Assembly: GCF_032884065.1 (NCBI RefSeq) | Contig: NC_088873.1 | Span: 1,666,718 to 1,730,717 of the forward strand | DNA: 64,000 nt | Source of the DNA: Artemia franciscana | Taxonomy: Eukaryota > Arthropoda > Branchiopoda > Anostraca > Artemiidae | Direction of reading: 5' to 3' | Shown: piece after piece, positions 29,776-42,819 of the stretch | Numbering within the stretch: the stretch's first letter is position 1 | Layout: each line of letters opens with the position of its first letter | The notes under the pieces: model-generated | Told to the model about the DNA's origin: nothing | The model's input: the letters and a program-made list of their open reading frames with translations, nothing else | The model's database searches: none | Made by a program: the position numbers and the translations under genes

Positions 29776-32700
29776 AAGAGATCCAATTATTTCAAAGTTT
29801 AAGTTTAGACGGTAAAATGAAAATGATTCTGTCTGATATTTTAATTTAATTTCTTTTAAATGATTACATCGAAGCTAATTGTCAATGTATTACAGAAAAA
29901 AAATAAGCCAAGGTTCTATGGATTTTCGCTTACCAGTGTTAGAACATTAGCTTTTGTCTAAAAAAGCAATCAGTAAAAAATAAAATTGAAAAAATTGAAA
30001 TTGGATTTAAAGACTTGGAAATTTAAAAAAGAAGTTTGGTCTGCAGCGTAATCGTGGAAACATCATTGAAACATTATTTTTTTTTGTAGATGACCTTCTG
30101 GGGTAAGATATAAGATAATCTTTTATCACACTTTAAGATTCAATTGGCAATTCCTTTTGGCATGATAACTATCCTAAGCCTTAGAAAATATGAGCTCGTT
30201 GTCTCATATATCGAAATCAAGAAATTTATTTTGCTTTTGCTTGTCCTAACTATTTTATTTAAGCTTGATCTTTGGCGACCCTCTTTTTCTCAGCCTTATT
30301 CTGGACAATCTGGATTTGACTCAATTTTTGGCTCATAAAACTTTCTCTTAAAGAAATATGAAAAGAAAATAGACATATCGTATTGAACCATTAGAAAGAA
30401 CAAGGAAACTATTCAAAGTTGTCCAAAAAACTTTATTTTTTTATCTCTTCCTAAACCAAAAACCCATGAATATCCTGTGTTAATTTTTTCCAGCCAAATT
30501 TTTTTTTTACTATGCGGGGTAAATACGAAACTGCTTGGAGGCTATCATAAAGCAAAGGAAGTAATTGGGAGTAAGATCAAGATAAAATTGATCCTCGTTA
30601 TGCAGCACTTCGAGTCATATTTACCTTCAAATGAAAGCAAAGAAAGCCTCCTCTTTTTCAACATGTCGAGGTGACGACTCTGAATAATCATGAATAAATA
30701 TTTGAATAGCCTTAAATTGATGGCTTGTCTATTTCCAGCACAGCCATAACCCCCAATAGCTCATTTTTGCCACCTCCAATCTCTTTATTTCTAATAACAC
30801 CAGTTGTGATTCCTTTAGTATAAAAAATAAGAACTTTTAAGAGCAGTAAAGTAGTGTTTCTGAAGTTCCGTTATTAAAGATATTTTCTCCGAACCCCCAG
30901 AATATCAAGGAATGTCAAATCATAATATTCAAATAAACGCCAAGGCAACAATCCTAACTCATAAAATATAAAAGTTAGAAAAGGGGTAATTGGAGCTCAT
31001 TTTTCTTCACTGGCTCCTGATTATCAATCGTTTTTTCTCTCAATCTAATTATCTTCCCTTAGACCTTAGTTCCTTCTGTGCCACCAGAGGCACCTAGGGG
31101 ATCCAGAAAGAGTGGCCAATAATTTCTCATATGTGCTGCTGCATAGACGTCTTCCCATTGGGGCTGGACTCTCGAATTGATGAAAATGTCTACTCTGAAA
31201 CCTAAATTATTAAGGTTTATTATTAAGAATTGTAAGTTATTATTAATTGTAGAGTGCTGTAAATTAAGTTAATTATTAAGAATTCTGAATTATTGTTAAT
31301 TTTAATGACAGGATAAATGTCAAGATGACAGGCTTAAGGCATTGGCTATGAAAGTACGAACCGTCATTGAAATGGAGCTGTTTCAACGTCATCAACTTCC
31401 AATCGTTTATTTTCATCAGCTTTAAAATCCAAACTTCTATTGAGTCCAATTCTGATTTTCATACATAAGCCCTCAGGAGCAGTGAAGTTTTTCTGGAATC
31501 CTATTTGTAAGTGTTTACTCCCAAGCTAAAATTGTCATCGTAAGTAATAGTAATAGGGTTAATGATCCTGAAGGAGTTCATTTCCATTCGACTTCAAATA
31601 TTTCATCTCCAAAGGTTTTGATTCTAGAGCCCTTAGAAAGACTGTTTGCTCGTTTTTTGTGCATGTTAGATAAATCATAAGGAAAGCCACATCTTATCGG
31701 GCCGAACGCAAACGGTTTCTCTGGTATTGAACTTTTCAGCCCTTTTAAATTCTCAAAAACTTAATTTGGTAGATTCTATTCCGAGCAATGAAGGAATTCC
31801 AAGGAATTTCGTATACGAGCTCCTGAAAAGCATTCCTTTTAGATTGCTTTATTTTATTCTAAAAAAAGTAAGGGATTCTACAGTTCATTTAACCAAGATG
31901 TCTCTATACAAAAAAGGGAAGATTTACAGTTGTCCTATTATTGTTCAGAGTATGAGAACATAGGACATTAAACTTTATTTATGCGGATGCATTGAAAAGT
32001 AACAATGCTGAACTGGATTTATGTGAGTGCATTTAACTGAAAATATAATTATTTAAAAATCTCAGAAAATCTCTTAGAAAATCTTTTGGTCCCAAAAGGA
32101 TTGTAACGCCTTCGTTTGCGAAGTACTGATTGAAAATTTAAGTCTCTATTCAAAAGATTTAGTATAGATTTTCTTAATTCTAATTTATCAATTAATTTAT
32201 TTTAATTTAAATAAAATTAGATTAATAATAAATAAATAATAATTTAATTAAGCAAATTTATAGTTATTATGAATTATTAATTATTATCATAATTATAATT
32301 ATTAATCATTAATTAAATTAATTATTGATTAAATGTTTGTTAAAATAAATTAAATTAAAATGTTAATTATATTTCATTAAATAAATTTAATTAATTTAAA
32401 TTTTTTAATTTTAATTTATCATGGAAGAGAGATGCTGAAATTTTTCTGTAAAATCTTTTTAATACACATTCTTCGTTGTTTCGAAATTCACTTTAATTCA
32501 TGTTGGGTTTGATTACTACTCATATCTGTGGAATATGAACTATTGAGCCTCTAGATACTTTCAGAAGGCTACAAGAAATTGTGTTTAATTGTTATTTTGC
32601 ACTAAAATAGACTTTTTCCCGAAAAGTTCTAGTTTATATGCTGATGGAATTTTTGTAAAATATAAAATAAGAAATTGGTAAATTTATTGTTTCTTTAGTT

Positions 32701-33059
32701 ACTTGGAAAGGTATCCCCACCTGTGCGTCCCACCCACCAGAAGAGATTGTTTTTCTTTTACCAGTATTTTAAAAAGGTGAAAGTTCAATTCAGTAAAATT
32801 AATTGAAGTAAGACTATGGAGTAACCTGGTAGGGGCGGGGAGGGTCACCTTTTTTTAAAAAGAAGGAACTGATAAGCTTTGTTCTTCGAACTATTATTCA
32901 AAATATCTACGAAAAAGATGCATTTTGATACCCTGATTTCATAATTTTCAAGGCGAAAATTTGGGGCGTGGATGCGGCTCTGTTTTGAAGGATTTCAGCT
33001 CATTTTAATATATGTCAAAAGTAGATAGGACACGTTCTTGGCAAACGCTGCTCAGGCCT
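29776..33059. other. AT-rich DNA without recognisable genes
   Basis: Several short open frames (for example 31727-31963) have no family resemblance I can see. Bases 32160-32420 are very AT-rich, with many TTAATTAA/ATTAATTA runs. No RNA gene recognised. Confidence 0.5.
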
Positions 33060-33540
33060 TTTGACGACTTAAGGGGCGTTAGCCCTCCTCCTCTTCGTGG
33101 CAATCTCTGTTCGTTTTGTGTTTGATTTGATTATTCGTTGTAGTACACCAGACTCCAGTAGCAACTCAGCAATGATTTAGGTATAACCAAGGATAATCAG
33201 TATTAATTTTTCTTATTGCTGGTACGCCCCTAGGACAACTTGCCTTTGCAAGTGCGTGGGTAGGTTAGAAGATTTGGTTCAAAGACTTTGTTTTCATGTG
33301 TTATATATATGTATGTATTTGTTAAATTTTATGCTTATTAAAAACTCAACTTTAAATAAAAAATACTTGTTCGGTTCGGGTCTTGTTTATTCATTGATAG
33401 TCATTTCGTTTCATTTTAAGTTTGAATTTATTATTAGACATTGTTTATCTCTTTCTTTGTCTAGTGTAGCTCTTTACTTCTCTTTCAAAAACATCTTTTT
33501 TGAACAGATTTTTAAAATTAATTTAACGAATTGACGTGTT
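33060..33540 (+). repeat. Diverged R2/R1-module relative
   Basis: Contains GCGTTAGCCCTCCTCCTC, CTGTTCGTTTTGTGTTTGA-like and TCGTTTCATTTTAAGTTTGA-like segments. Similar arrangements occur at 8540-8770 and 63660-63870. Low similarity; an old copy. Confidence 0.4.
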
Positions 33541-34389
33541 TTTATTGGCTAATAAAAAGGATATTTGCAAATTCCTTGTCGGTTTTCTGTTTAAGAATTT
33601 TAGGATACAATTTTACTAACAATTTGTAAAAACAATTTCGCTGTATAATATTGGGTCGATTGGAATGGTTTAAATAAATGGCTTTAAAATCTGCTTAATT
33701 TTTGGCATTCTGTAGGGCTGAAACCACCCTGTCGTATTGAAAAAATTTGAATATGGAAGAATACTAACCGACTATTTAATGGTTAGTACCTTGCTACATT
33801 GTATTTTAACTTGTCTTCTTGTTTCTTTAACTATTTTTTTTTCTATCCACTTGTTGAAAAGACTTATTTTTTATTAATTAAAAAATAAAAGTAGGCCGCC
33901 AAAATTCGATACAACCAGATCTGTTTTCAAGGTTCCATTGGTTTTGAAACTTAAATTGAGGTGTCTTGATTCTCTGAAATCTTTCAAAAGTCCGCACAGA
34001 AAAAGAACATTTTCCACTAACAACCAATAGAAATACATTTTTCCTCAAGAATATGTTGCCTTTGATAAGTCCCTTCTGGTCCCTCAAAATTTAAAAAATA
34101 TGCTTAATCACCCGGTCCATTATTCTCTCAAAGTTTCAGCTCAGTCCTTTAAGCTCTTAATTTATATCCTTGTTCACTGACCAGAGCCACATTGTTTCTT
34201 GGGTGTCCTGGACAACATGATACACATGGTGTCTTTCGATTTTGTATCAACATCCTCCTCAACGTTCATCAAAGTTGAATATTCATATAGTATTTTCTAA
34301 TAGCTTCAACTTAATACCCTTAGCCGTTCAGTAATTATTACAGATATGCCATTTTGACTACCTGTATTTACCTGTATGTACTATCTGTA
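33541..34389. other. Unassigned noncoding DNA
   Basis: No gene, repeat or RNA recognised. Confidence 0.4.
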
Positions 34390-34655
34390 AATACATTTCA
34401 AACAGTAAGTTGTACAAGAAATGTGGTTCAATCCTGCTTTCTAGGGCTATAATGAAGGAAATGTTGAGACGGTTAGGCCCCCTTTCTTCGGATGAAGGAT
34501 GACAGATAACCGAAGACTGTACTTTTTGGCCATCCGTCTGGGGCTAAACGGAAAGCAGGCCGTGGTCGTCTGGGGTGGGAGAATGTCATAAATAAAGATT
34601 TAAAGGAAATGGGAATTTCCTGGGAGGGTGTAAAGAGAGAGGCCTAAGAAAATTT
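34390..34655 (+). pseudogene. 3' fragment of the LINE family found at 49060-51135
   Basis: Matches 50805-51062 closely: TTTCAAACAGTA, GGTTCAATCC.GCTTTCT, GGATGAAGGATGACAGAT and TTTAAAGGAAATGGGAA. It corresponds to the C-terminal part of the RT ORF (GRPxLGWEDVINKDLKEMG region). Frameshifts and stops are present; it ends at GAGAGGCCTAAG. Confidence 0.85.
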
Positions 34656-34989
34656 TTTCTTTGTACAGAGAAATTGTATTTTGTATTTACAACAAGATTC
34701 ACAGATGAAGTCGATGGATAGTCGCATTCCTTTCAAAAATCGAGCCAACACTTTTCTTCAAGGCAAGAAGCAACGAGATAAGGATTTGAAGACTAGCCTA
34801 GAATAATACCCTTACGGATTTTCGGAAGTGGAACGGCTTAATTTTCGGCAAAACAAAGAGTATGGCCAATTTCAGCTACATAAATATCCAGCAAAGTTTC
34901 ACGTTGTATTTTTGCAATTTTGTTGACTTTTGCAAAAAGTGGAAAGGAGCCCTGACTCACAGCCCTGACTCAGAATAAAATCTGTACGA

Positions 34990-35640
34990 AAAAAAACAAA
35001 ACAGAATTGATTCTATCCCATCAGGACGTGTTTTTTCGCCTAGGAGTAATCACATAATTATTCTGTTCCCTCAAATCGTGGTGTTGGAAAGATTACGTAA
35101 AAGGGAGATGGTTGGATAACTGATAGCTAGAAACAACCTTCGTCAGTTCAGCAGAGATCTGTTTGACATAGCGGCATGATGTGTACATATGCAAAAGCAC
35201 CATCTTTTGCAAGAACGCTAAACTAATCGCCAAACACTCTCATTATCATTTATGCACCATCTGATTGATGAACAAAAGTTTCTGAGAGGTCGGAATTAAA
35301 ATCACCAGCAATTACACAGGGCAAGTCTATTCGCAACACTTTATGAATACAACCAAGCTTTTGAACAGAAAGTCTTAATAATTGATCACATTGATCATTA
35401 GCGTAATCTGTTGAGATATACAAATTAATGAAGATACAACTATCAACCCTAATTACAAGAAAATTATCACCTGTCTCAAATAAACTAGAACGGATATCTG
35501 AAAGTGCGATTGAAGATAGACCTCCGAAGCTGTACCCTTCCTACTTGACATCTTAGCGGGCATGCAGAATGATAAAGCACCTTTTAACTTAAATGTATTC
35601 ATAGTTTAGTGATAAATACTCCTGAATAAAATTAGCAGAA
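34990..35640 (-). pseudogene. LINE endonuclease remnant (minus strand)
   Basis: On the minus strand: ALSFCMPAKMSSRKG, a frame change, then YSFGGLSSIALSDIRSSLFE, TGDNFLVIRVDSCIFINLYI and YANDQCDQLLRLSVQKLGCI. Next is LPCVIAGDFNSDLSE, with the GDFN box of exonuclease-endonuclease-phosphatase domains, and FSVLAKDGAFAYVHI. This matches an apurinic-type endonuclease of a non-LTR retrotransposon. Stops are present. Its ORF1 partner lies at 36110-37090, with an R1 fragment between them. Confidence 0.8.
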
Positions 35641-35679
35641 TATTTATGAATAAGGTCGTTTAGCACTGGGGTTTTTCAA

Positions 35680-36070
35680 AAAAACAAAACAATAAAGACA
35701 AACAAACAAATAAACACGCATCCGTGATCTGCCTTCTGGCAAAAAATACAAAATTCCACATTTGTGTAGATAGGAGCTTGAAATTTCTACAATAGCGTTC
35801 TCTAATACGCTGAATCTGATGGTGTGATTTTCGTTAAGATTATATGACTTTTAGGGGGTTGTTTCCCCCTATTTTCTAAAATAAGGCAAATTTTCTCAGG
35901 CTCGAAACTTTTGATGGGCAAGGCTAAACTTGATGAAACTTATATATTTAAAACCAGCATTAAAATTTGATTCTTTTGATAGCTATTTGTATAAAAATTC
36001 TTTTTTTTAGTTTTGTTTACTATTGAGCCGGGTCGCTCCTTACTACAGTTCGTTACCACGAACTGTTTGA
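35680..36070 (+). repeat. R1 repeat copy d (3' fragment)
   Basis: Matches the last 390 bp of R1, from the AAACAAATAAACACGCATCC region to ACGAACTGTTTGA. It lies between the endonuclease and ORF1 parts of the minus-strand LINE and so probably inserted into it. Confidence 0.85.
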
Positions 36071-36109
36071 AAGGTACCATTAATATTCTGAGACAAAAAG
36101 CTAAGCATC

Positions 36110-37090
36110 ATGATCTCACTTTTGACGGTTTACGATTTTTGGGACAGTTAACGCTATACCGCGTATGACCATGCCCTTCACAATTAACGTAAATTAGAGT
36201 TTCCTTGCAAGTATGATCGAAGGTGGACTTGTGGTCACTTCCTCCTCATCTCGAACATACATATGGTTTCGTCGAGTTCCTAGCGACATGGCGAGTAACA
36301 TGGCAGTCAAAGGACCGACAAGGGGTAAATAAAGACTTGCAAAGGAAAGAGATAGTATCCAGCTCTGATTGAATCCTCAAAGAATCAGTCGAGTTTATTT
36401 CGAGATTGGAAGTAAACTTTGAATGTCCTGTGGTTTCCTACAAAGTGCTGTTTTGATGCAATTTGGAATAAGTTTCTTAAGTTTAGAGCAGTCAAAATCG
36501 TCAGGAGCCTGTTTAACGACTGCAACAAAGACGGGTTCAAAGCATTTATTAAGAATTAGGTCAGCAATATGTTTATTAGAAACGACAAGCTTTTTATTCC
36601 CCTTTTCTATGGTGGAGTTCGCTTATCCATTCGTCAGCACTGGGACACAAACTATAATTAAAGGTTTTTCTCTCTGATGGAACTTCTAAATCTTTGAGGG
36701 GGGGAGGGGCAGTCCTTCAGAAACCCCGCGTGAGAAACTTTTGAGGCAGAATTTGGCGGTTCTTACTGTTCAGCTTGAGACTATTTAGGACTAGTAATAG
36801 ATTTTTCAGTAAAGTAGTCTAGTTTTCCTTACAGCTCATTCAATTTGGATGTAACTGTTGCGTGTACAGCCTATCCTACGGTTGGAACTTCGCATGGGCT
36901 CATTATGAAAAATTTAGCCATTGGGACATTTTGCTTCACAGCCCTGGAAAGATTCTTGCACACGTCAAAAATATTGTCCCATCTTTTAAGTGTAGGTGGC
37001 TAGAAACATTCAGTTCATCATTTAGTAGTTTTTTGGCTTGCAAAATTGCACCTTGATTATAAAAAGCAGCCACTGTTCTAGCTATTAATT
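36110..37090 (-). pseudogene. Retrotransposon ORF1 (gag-like) with zinc knuckles, minus strand
   Basis: Minus-strand reading in pieces: AAFYNQGAILQAKKLLNDEL, VCKNLSRAVKQNVPMAKFFI, HATVTSKLNEL, KLVVSNKHIADLILNKCFEP and VKQAPDDFDCSKLKKLIPNC. Then comes a Cys/His-rich tail with YVCSR, stop, GGSDHKSTFDHTCKE and YVNCEGHGHTRYSVNCPK. The tail has the shape of the zinc knuckles that end LINE ORF1 proteins. Several stops are present. The order ORF1 then endonuclease fits one minus-strand LINE. The clade is not determined. Confidence 0.65.
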
Positions 37091-37421
37091 TAATTAATAG
37101 CCATCTTTGTTGCAGTCCACCATTAATAGCCCACCATCAGTCATCGATCTCTTCATAAAATTTAGAACCGGGCTTAAAATAAACTTCTCGCTCATATTGC
37201 AAATGCCTTTCTCAAAACTTCAAGGGCTGAGGAGGAGGGAGGGGTGGAGCTAAAAAGGCCCAGGAAGGTCTTTTTGCTTTCCAACAACTTCTGACAATTA
37301 AAAGGGCAGTAGACCCTTAATTTTACAATCGATCGAGCCCTGAAGCTTTCAAAATTTCCGTGGAAACGCCTTCCGTATGAATGAGGCAAGCCCCAAAAAA
37401 AAGATAATGCCTTCAAGCATC
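37091..37421. other. Unassigned DNA between LINE ORF1 and R1
   Basis: A 79-codon frame at 37192-37431 (minus) has no resemblance I recognise. It may include 5' sequence of the minus-strand LINE. Confidence 0.4.
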
Positions 37422-38930
37422 TTTCTCTCAACTCTTCTTTTAAAACAGTAAAAAACTTTAGCGTAAAGAGCGGGGCTTTGATGAGGAAGCAGCCCCTTTC
37501 ATATACGAAGTAATTTCTGTTCGTTTTAAGTTTTAATGTCGCTCCTTACTTTCAGTTAAAAAAAAAACTTGTTTTTCTATTTAATTTCTGAACGTTTTTG
37601 AATCAATGCATGTTTTTATTTTGGCTCACCGCAGAGGAATAATTACAACGAAATTTGCATATTCATTTTTTTGGCTAGATGGCTTTCTCATAGTTTTGCC
37701 CTCCAAGTTGCCCTCCGATTTTTTGGTTACTTAAAAAGGCAACTAGAACTTTTAATTTTTTACGAATGTTTTTATTAGCAAAAGATATATGTAACTTATA
37801 AAGTAGCTTGCGTAACGAACTTTTGTATTCTTATGTTTTTATTAAATATATATAGGGGTTCAACCCCACGTCAGTACCTCACTCTTTACACTAAAGCTTA
37901 AATTTTGTCCCAATTCATTAAGAATGACCCCTGAATCACAAAAGCCGTAGAATAAACAGTTGAAATTACTAAAAATACTTTAGCGTAAAGAGCGAGGTAT
38001 TAGGAGGAGGTGGGACCCTCATATGCGTAATAATTTATGTTTGTTTTAAGTTTTAATGCTGCTCCTTACTTCCAGTTGAAAAAAACTTTTTCATTTTTAT
38101 TTTTTTGTTTTGTTTTTTTAAATAATGCTAGAAAATCCTACACTCCCTCCATGGAAATTTTCTTCCTCCATGAAAAATTCCTCGATGGAAAGTTCCACCC
38201 CTCCCCCAACCCAAAAATCCCCCTGGAAACGTCTGTACACTTCCCAATAACCATTATTATATGTAAGCACTGGTCAAAGTTTGTAACTTGTAGCCCCTCC
38301 CACGGGGACTCTGGGGGATTAAGTCGTCCCCAAAGACATAATTTTAAGGTTTTTCGACTACGTTGAATAAAATGGCTATCTCAGAATTTTGATCCGTTGA
38401 CTTTGGAAAAATAATTAGCGTGGGAGGGGGCCTAGGTGCCCTCCAATTTTTTTGGTCACTCAAAAAGGGAACTAGAACTTTTCATTTCCGTTAGAATGAG
38501 CCCTCTTGCAACAGTCTAGGACCACTGGGTCGATACGATCACCCCTGGGAAAAAAAAACAGACAAATAAACACATATCCGTGATATGCCTTCTGGCAAAA
38601 AAATACAAAATTCCACATTTTTGTAGATAGGAGCTTGAAACTTCTAAATTAGGTTTCTCTGATACGCTGAATCTGATGGTGTGATTTTCGTTAAGATTCT
38701 ATGAATTTTAGGGGGTGTTTCTTCCTATTTTCTAAAAGAAGGCCAATTTTCCCAGGCTCGTAACTTTTGATGGGTAAGACTAAACTTGATGAAACTTATA
38801 TATTTAAAATTAACATTAAAATGTAATTCTTTTTATGTAGCTATTGGTATAAAAATTTCATTTTTTAGACTTTTGGTTACTATTGAGCCGGGTCGCTCCT
38901 TACTACAGTTCGTTACCACGAACTGTTTGA
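37422..38930 (+). repeat. R1 repeat copy e
   Basis: A complete forward body without the mirrored half of the head: starts TTTCTCTCAACTCTTC, first module at 37455-37570, second module from about 37978, and ends ACGAACTGTTTGA at 38930. The sequence just after it (TCAAAGAAGG) is unrelated to that after other copies, which defines the shared end. Confidence 0.85.
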
Positions 38931-40532
38931 TCAAAGAAGGAGGATTGGGTTTTGCAAGGAGGACATTTTCCCCAGTAATACTTTGCTCAATGATTTTACA
39001 AATAACTACAAAGGTCCTTGTGGCAGCCGTGCAGTGCTTAGCATCGAGCCTGGGGCTACGTATTGAGATTTCGTATTTACTCCGGTATATAGTAAGCTTG
39101 TTTTATGCATACTGTATTGGACACACAGTATGTATGTCTATTTTGGACTTATTCTATTCCAAAAATTTTTTAAAAGATTATGTTTTAAAAGACCAAATAA
39201 AGATTAAAAATCTGGGTAATATATTAGAAGAACAAATGGCAAGAATTTTTTTTTGTCAAAAAAGATACTGCTTTCTCTCTTTTACCGTGAACATTTAAAT
39301 TTTCAGTTTCTTCCGGGTGAAAGGGGATAATAATCACTTTTAGAGCATTTAAAGAAGAATGTCTATAAAAAACCACGAAGAGTTTTATTGCAACAATTTA
39401 TTTTGGGTCGCATAAATTAATAATGACAGTAATACAATCAGTGATAATAACGAGGAAGTGAATGGGCCAAAAACAAGTGCAACATCGTGCCACATGAATA
39501 AAATATATTCAATTGCCCAGATTTGAAATTTTGCACTTGTCAATTTTTTTATTCTTCCCGGCCAAGTTACAAGCAGTTACTTGAGATTTAATTCCCATTT
39601 ACCTCTTTTTTCGGTTATTAGGCTTGCTCGGAGAGCCTTCCCGGTCAGTCTCCGGCCTTATATTCCCTTCCATCCTTCCTACCTTGGATGCTGTCAGTAT
39701 TATTGCGCTTGGACTGTTGAACTCTAAGGCGGTGTTTTGGATTATTCAAGTTTGCACATACTCCGTTAACTTGGTAGAATGGTACACCGAGATTGTCGAC
39801 GATTTAGTTATAAATGTATGTAGTTAGTTTTTAGAATCTAGTTCAAGTCTACCTGTTGACTTATGAGGAAACGAATGGAGTACTATTACAGTAGGAATTA
39901 CAGGAGGAGAACTAGGAGATGCAAATGTAGGAGTTATTTTTACTGTAAGGATAACTTGAGAATATTGCTCCATCAGTGTGGTAATGGGACAAATATGAAG
40001 CTCCAAAATTTAAAGTAGAGTGCACAAAATGATGACGTTATTTCTCCTAATGTTATCACAGTTTAATGTACTTTCTCCTTAGGTCACAACAAAAAGGTTA
40101 AATCAGTTTAAAAAATACTGAAAACAAGGAAGACGCAAAATTAATGCACTGTTTGATGCATATATTCTAATTCCTCTGGTTTAAAATGTTTTGTCCCTTT
40201 TGGACAAAGTCAATTAATGAAATGCAAGCAATTAAAACACACTATTCAATTAAAAACATGACCCAGGTACTACACATACTATTCCATTTACATTTTTAGC
40301 TATTTGCCTTCTTATCATACTCTCCTTGGTCAATTGCCCCATCTACCTATTTAAAGAATAAACCGGTATTTCTATCCTAATATTCAAAATAACTAATACT
40401 CTACATCCTCAGAGTACCGCCTGAAAATTTCCTCAAGAGGGAAGGGCAAGTATTATTCTCAATTTTGTTTTTTACCAGGATTTAAACGAGCCTACTTCTA
40501 ATTTTTCCTCTTGATGCATTTAAAAATGTTTA
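38931..40532. other. Unassigned noncoding DNA
   Basis: Frames such as 38786-39298 (its first part lies in R1) and 39824-40006 (minus) show no recognisable family. No RNA gene seen. Confidence 0.45.
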
Positions 40533-40845
40533 ATACGGTGCAAATTGGGAAAGGAGGAAAAAAAAAGAAAAGAAAAAACCAATGTTTTGGATGTGCCACG
40601 CTAGGGTCTATAAAGGTATGCCACGGTGCGAATTGGGAAGGGAGAACAAAACAGAAAAGAACCTATGTTTTGGGCAAGCCACGTTGGAGTTCATAAAGAT
40701 ATGCCACGGTGCAAATTGGGAAAGGGAAAAAAACAGCGTTTTGAACATGCTACGCTGGAGTTCATAAAGATATGCCACGTTGCAAATTGGGGAAAGGAGA
40801 AAAAAAAAATAATGTTTTGGATATGCCACGCTGGAGTAATGACGT
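40533..40845. repeat. Minisatellite, four units of 71-84 bp
   Basis: Units start at about 40533, 40618, 40701 and 40772. Each runs ATGCCACGGTGCAAATTGGG, a purine-rich stretch, TGTTTTGG, then GCCACGCTGGAGTTCATAAA. Length varies through the A/G-rich part. Overlapping short open frames on both strands follow from the repeat. Confidence 0.85.
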
Positions 40846-41055
40846 CTTAATTGTTTTAAAGAGGTTTTAGAAATTTTAAGAGAGTGTTCAAGATCATGCT
40901 TATTTTTTTTATATAACTTATATGGTGACATTATCCCATACTTCAGTATATAATACCCTCAATCTAACTGTAGAAGCCTCAACTTTTCGTCACCAAAACA
41001 GTGTTTATACTATGGTATTGCCAAAGCAGTATTAATGGCTGTGTTCAGTTTTGAT

Positions 41056-42781
41056 TAAATAAAAAAAACAAGTTTTTTCAACTGAAAGTAAGGAGTGACA
41101 TCAAAACTTAAAACGCACAGAAATTACTTCGTATATGAAAGAGGCTGCTTCCTCATCAACGCCCCGCTCTTTACGCTAAAGTTTGACTCTTTCTCTCAAT
41201 TCTTCTTTCTAAAACAGTAAAAAACTTTAGCGTAAAGAGCGGGGCGTTGATGAGGAAGCAGCCTCTTTCATATACGAAGTAATTTCTGTGCGTTTTAAGT
41301 TTTGATGTCACTCCTTACTTTCAGTTGAAAAAACTTGTTTTTTTTATTTAATTTCTGAACGTTTTTGAATCAATGCATGTTTTGATTTTGGCTCTCCGCA
41401 GAGGAATGATCAAAACGAAATTTGCATATTTTTTTTTTGGCTCAATGTTTTTCTCATAATTTTGATCGAATGATTTTGAGAAAAAAAGAGCGGGGGACGA
41501 AGCCTAGTTGCCCCCCAATTTTTTGGTTAATTAAAAAGGCAACTAGAACTTTTAATTTTTTACGAATCTTTTTATTGGTAAAAGATTTACGTAACTTATA
41601 AATTAGCTTACGTAAAGAACTTTTGTATTCTCGTGTTTTTATTACATATATGAGGGGATTCGCCCCATCGTCAGTACCTCGCTCTTTACACTAAAGCTTA
41701 AATTTTATCCCAATTCATTAAGAATGACCCCCTGAATCACAAAAGCCGTAGAATAAGTAGTTGAAATTACCGAAAATACTTTAGCGTAAAGAGCGAGGTA
41801 TTAGAAGGAGGTGAGCCCCTCATATGGTTAATAATTTCTGTTTGTTTTAAGTTTTATTGCTGTTCCTTACTTCCAGCTGAAAAAGCTTTTTCACTTTTAT
41901 TTTTTAATTGTTTTTTTTTTTTAATAATGCTAGTAAATCCTGCTCTCCCTTCATGGAAATTTTCTTCTCCCATTACAAATTCTCGAAGGAAAATTCCCCC
42001 AGCATATCCCCCTCTTCTCAACCCCTCCCCAAAACCAAAAAAATCCTCCTGAAAACGCCTGTGTACTTCCCAATAACCATTACTATATGTAAGCACAGGT
42101 CAAAGTTTGTAACTTGTTGCCCCTCCCACGGGGACTGTGGGGGAGTAAGTCGTCCCCAAAGACATAGTTATAAGGTTTTTCGACTACGCTGAATAAAATG
42201 GCTATCTCAGAATTTTGATCCGTAGACTTTGGGAAAATAATTAGCGTGGGAGGGGGCCTAGGTGCCCTCCAATTTTTTTGGTCACTTAAAAAGGGCACTA
42301 GAACTTTTCATTTCCGTTAGAATGAGCCCTCTTGCAACATTCTAGGACAACTGGGTCGATACGATCACCCCTGGGGAAAAAAAAAAACAAAAAAAAAACA
42401 AAAAAACAAAAAAACAAATAAACACGCATCCGTGATCTGCCTTCTGGCAAAAAATGCAAAATTCCACATTTTTGTAGATAGGAGCTCGAAACTTCAACAG
42501 TAGGGTTCTCTGATACGCTGAATCTGATGGTGTGATTTTCGTTAAGATTCTATGACTTTTAGGGGGCGTTTCCCCCTACTTTCTAAAATAACGCAAATTT
42601 TCTCAGGCTCGTAACTTTTGATGGGTAAGACTAAACTTGATGAAACTTATATATTTAAAACCAGCATTAAAATGCGATTCTTTTGATGTAGCTATTGGTA
42701 TCAAAATTCCATTTTTTAGAGTTTTGGTTACTATTGAGCCGGGTCGCTCCTTACTACAGTTCGTTACCACGAACTGTTTGA
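41056..42781 (+). repeat. R1 repeat copy f with palindromic head
   Basis: The head (41056-41350) is itself an inverted repeat: arms of about 125 bp around a spacer of about 45 bp, each arm containing the CTTTAGCGTAAAGAGCGGGG module in opposite orientation. The body follows, with a second module at about 41778-41895. The end holds a hairpin CAGTTCGTTACCACGAACTG (42757-42776) followed by TTTGA. It is tail-to-tail with copy g. Confidence 0.85.
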
Positions 42782-42819
42782 TAAACATACAAAATCAAAC
42801 AGTTCGTGGTAACGAACTG
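42757..42819. repeat. Tail-to-tail R1 junction with paired terminal hairpins
   Basis: CAGTTCGTTACCACGAACTG TTTGA, then a 13 bp spacer TAAACATACAAAA, then TCAAA and the inverse hairpin CAGTTCGTGGTAACGAACTG. This is the centre of the large palindrome. Confidence 0.85.

Noticed and set aside
40511-40931. Several overlapping frames at 40.5-40.9 kb as small basic proteins
   Set aside because: They follow from the minisatellite unit read in different frames.
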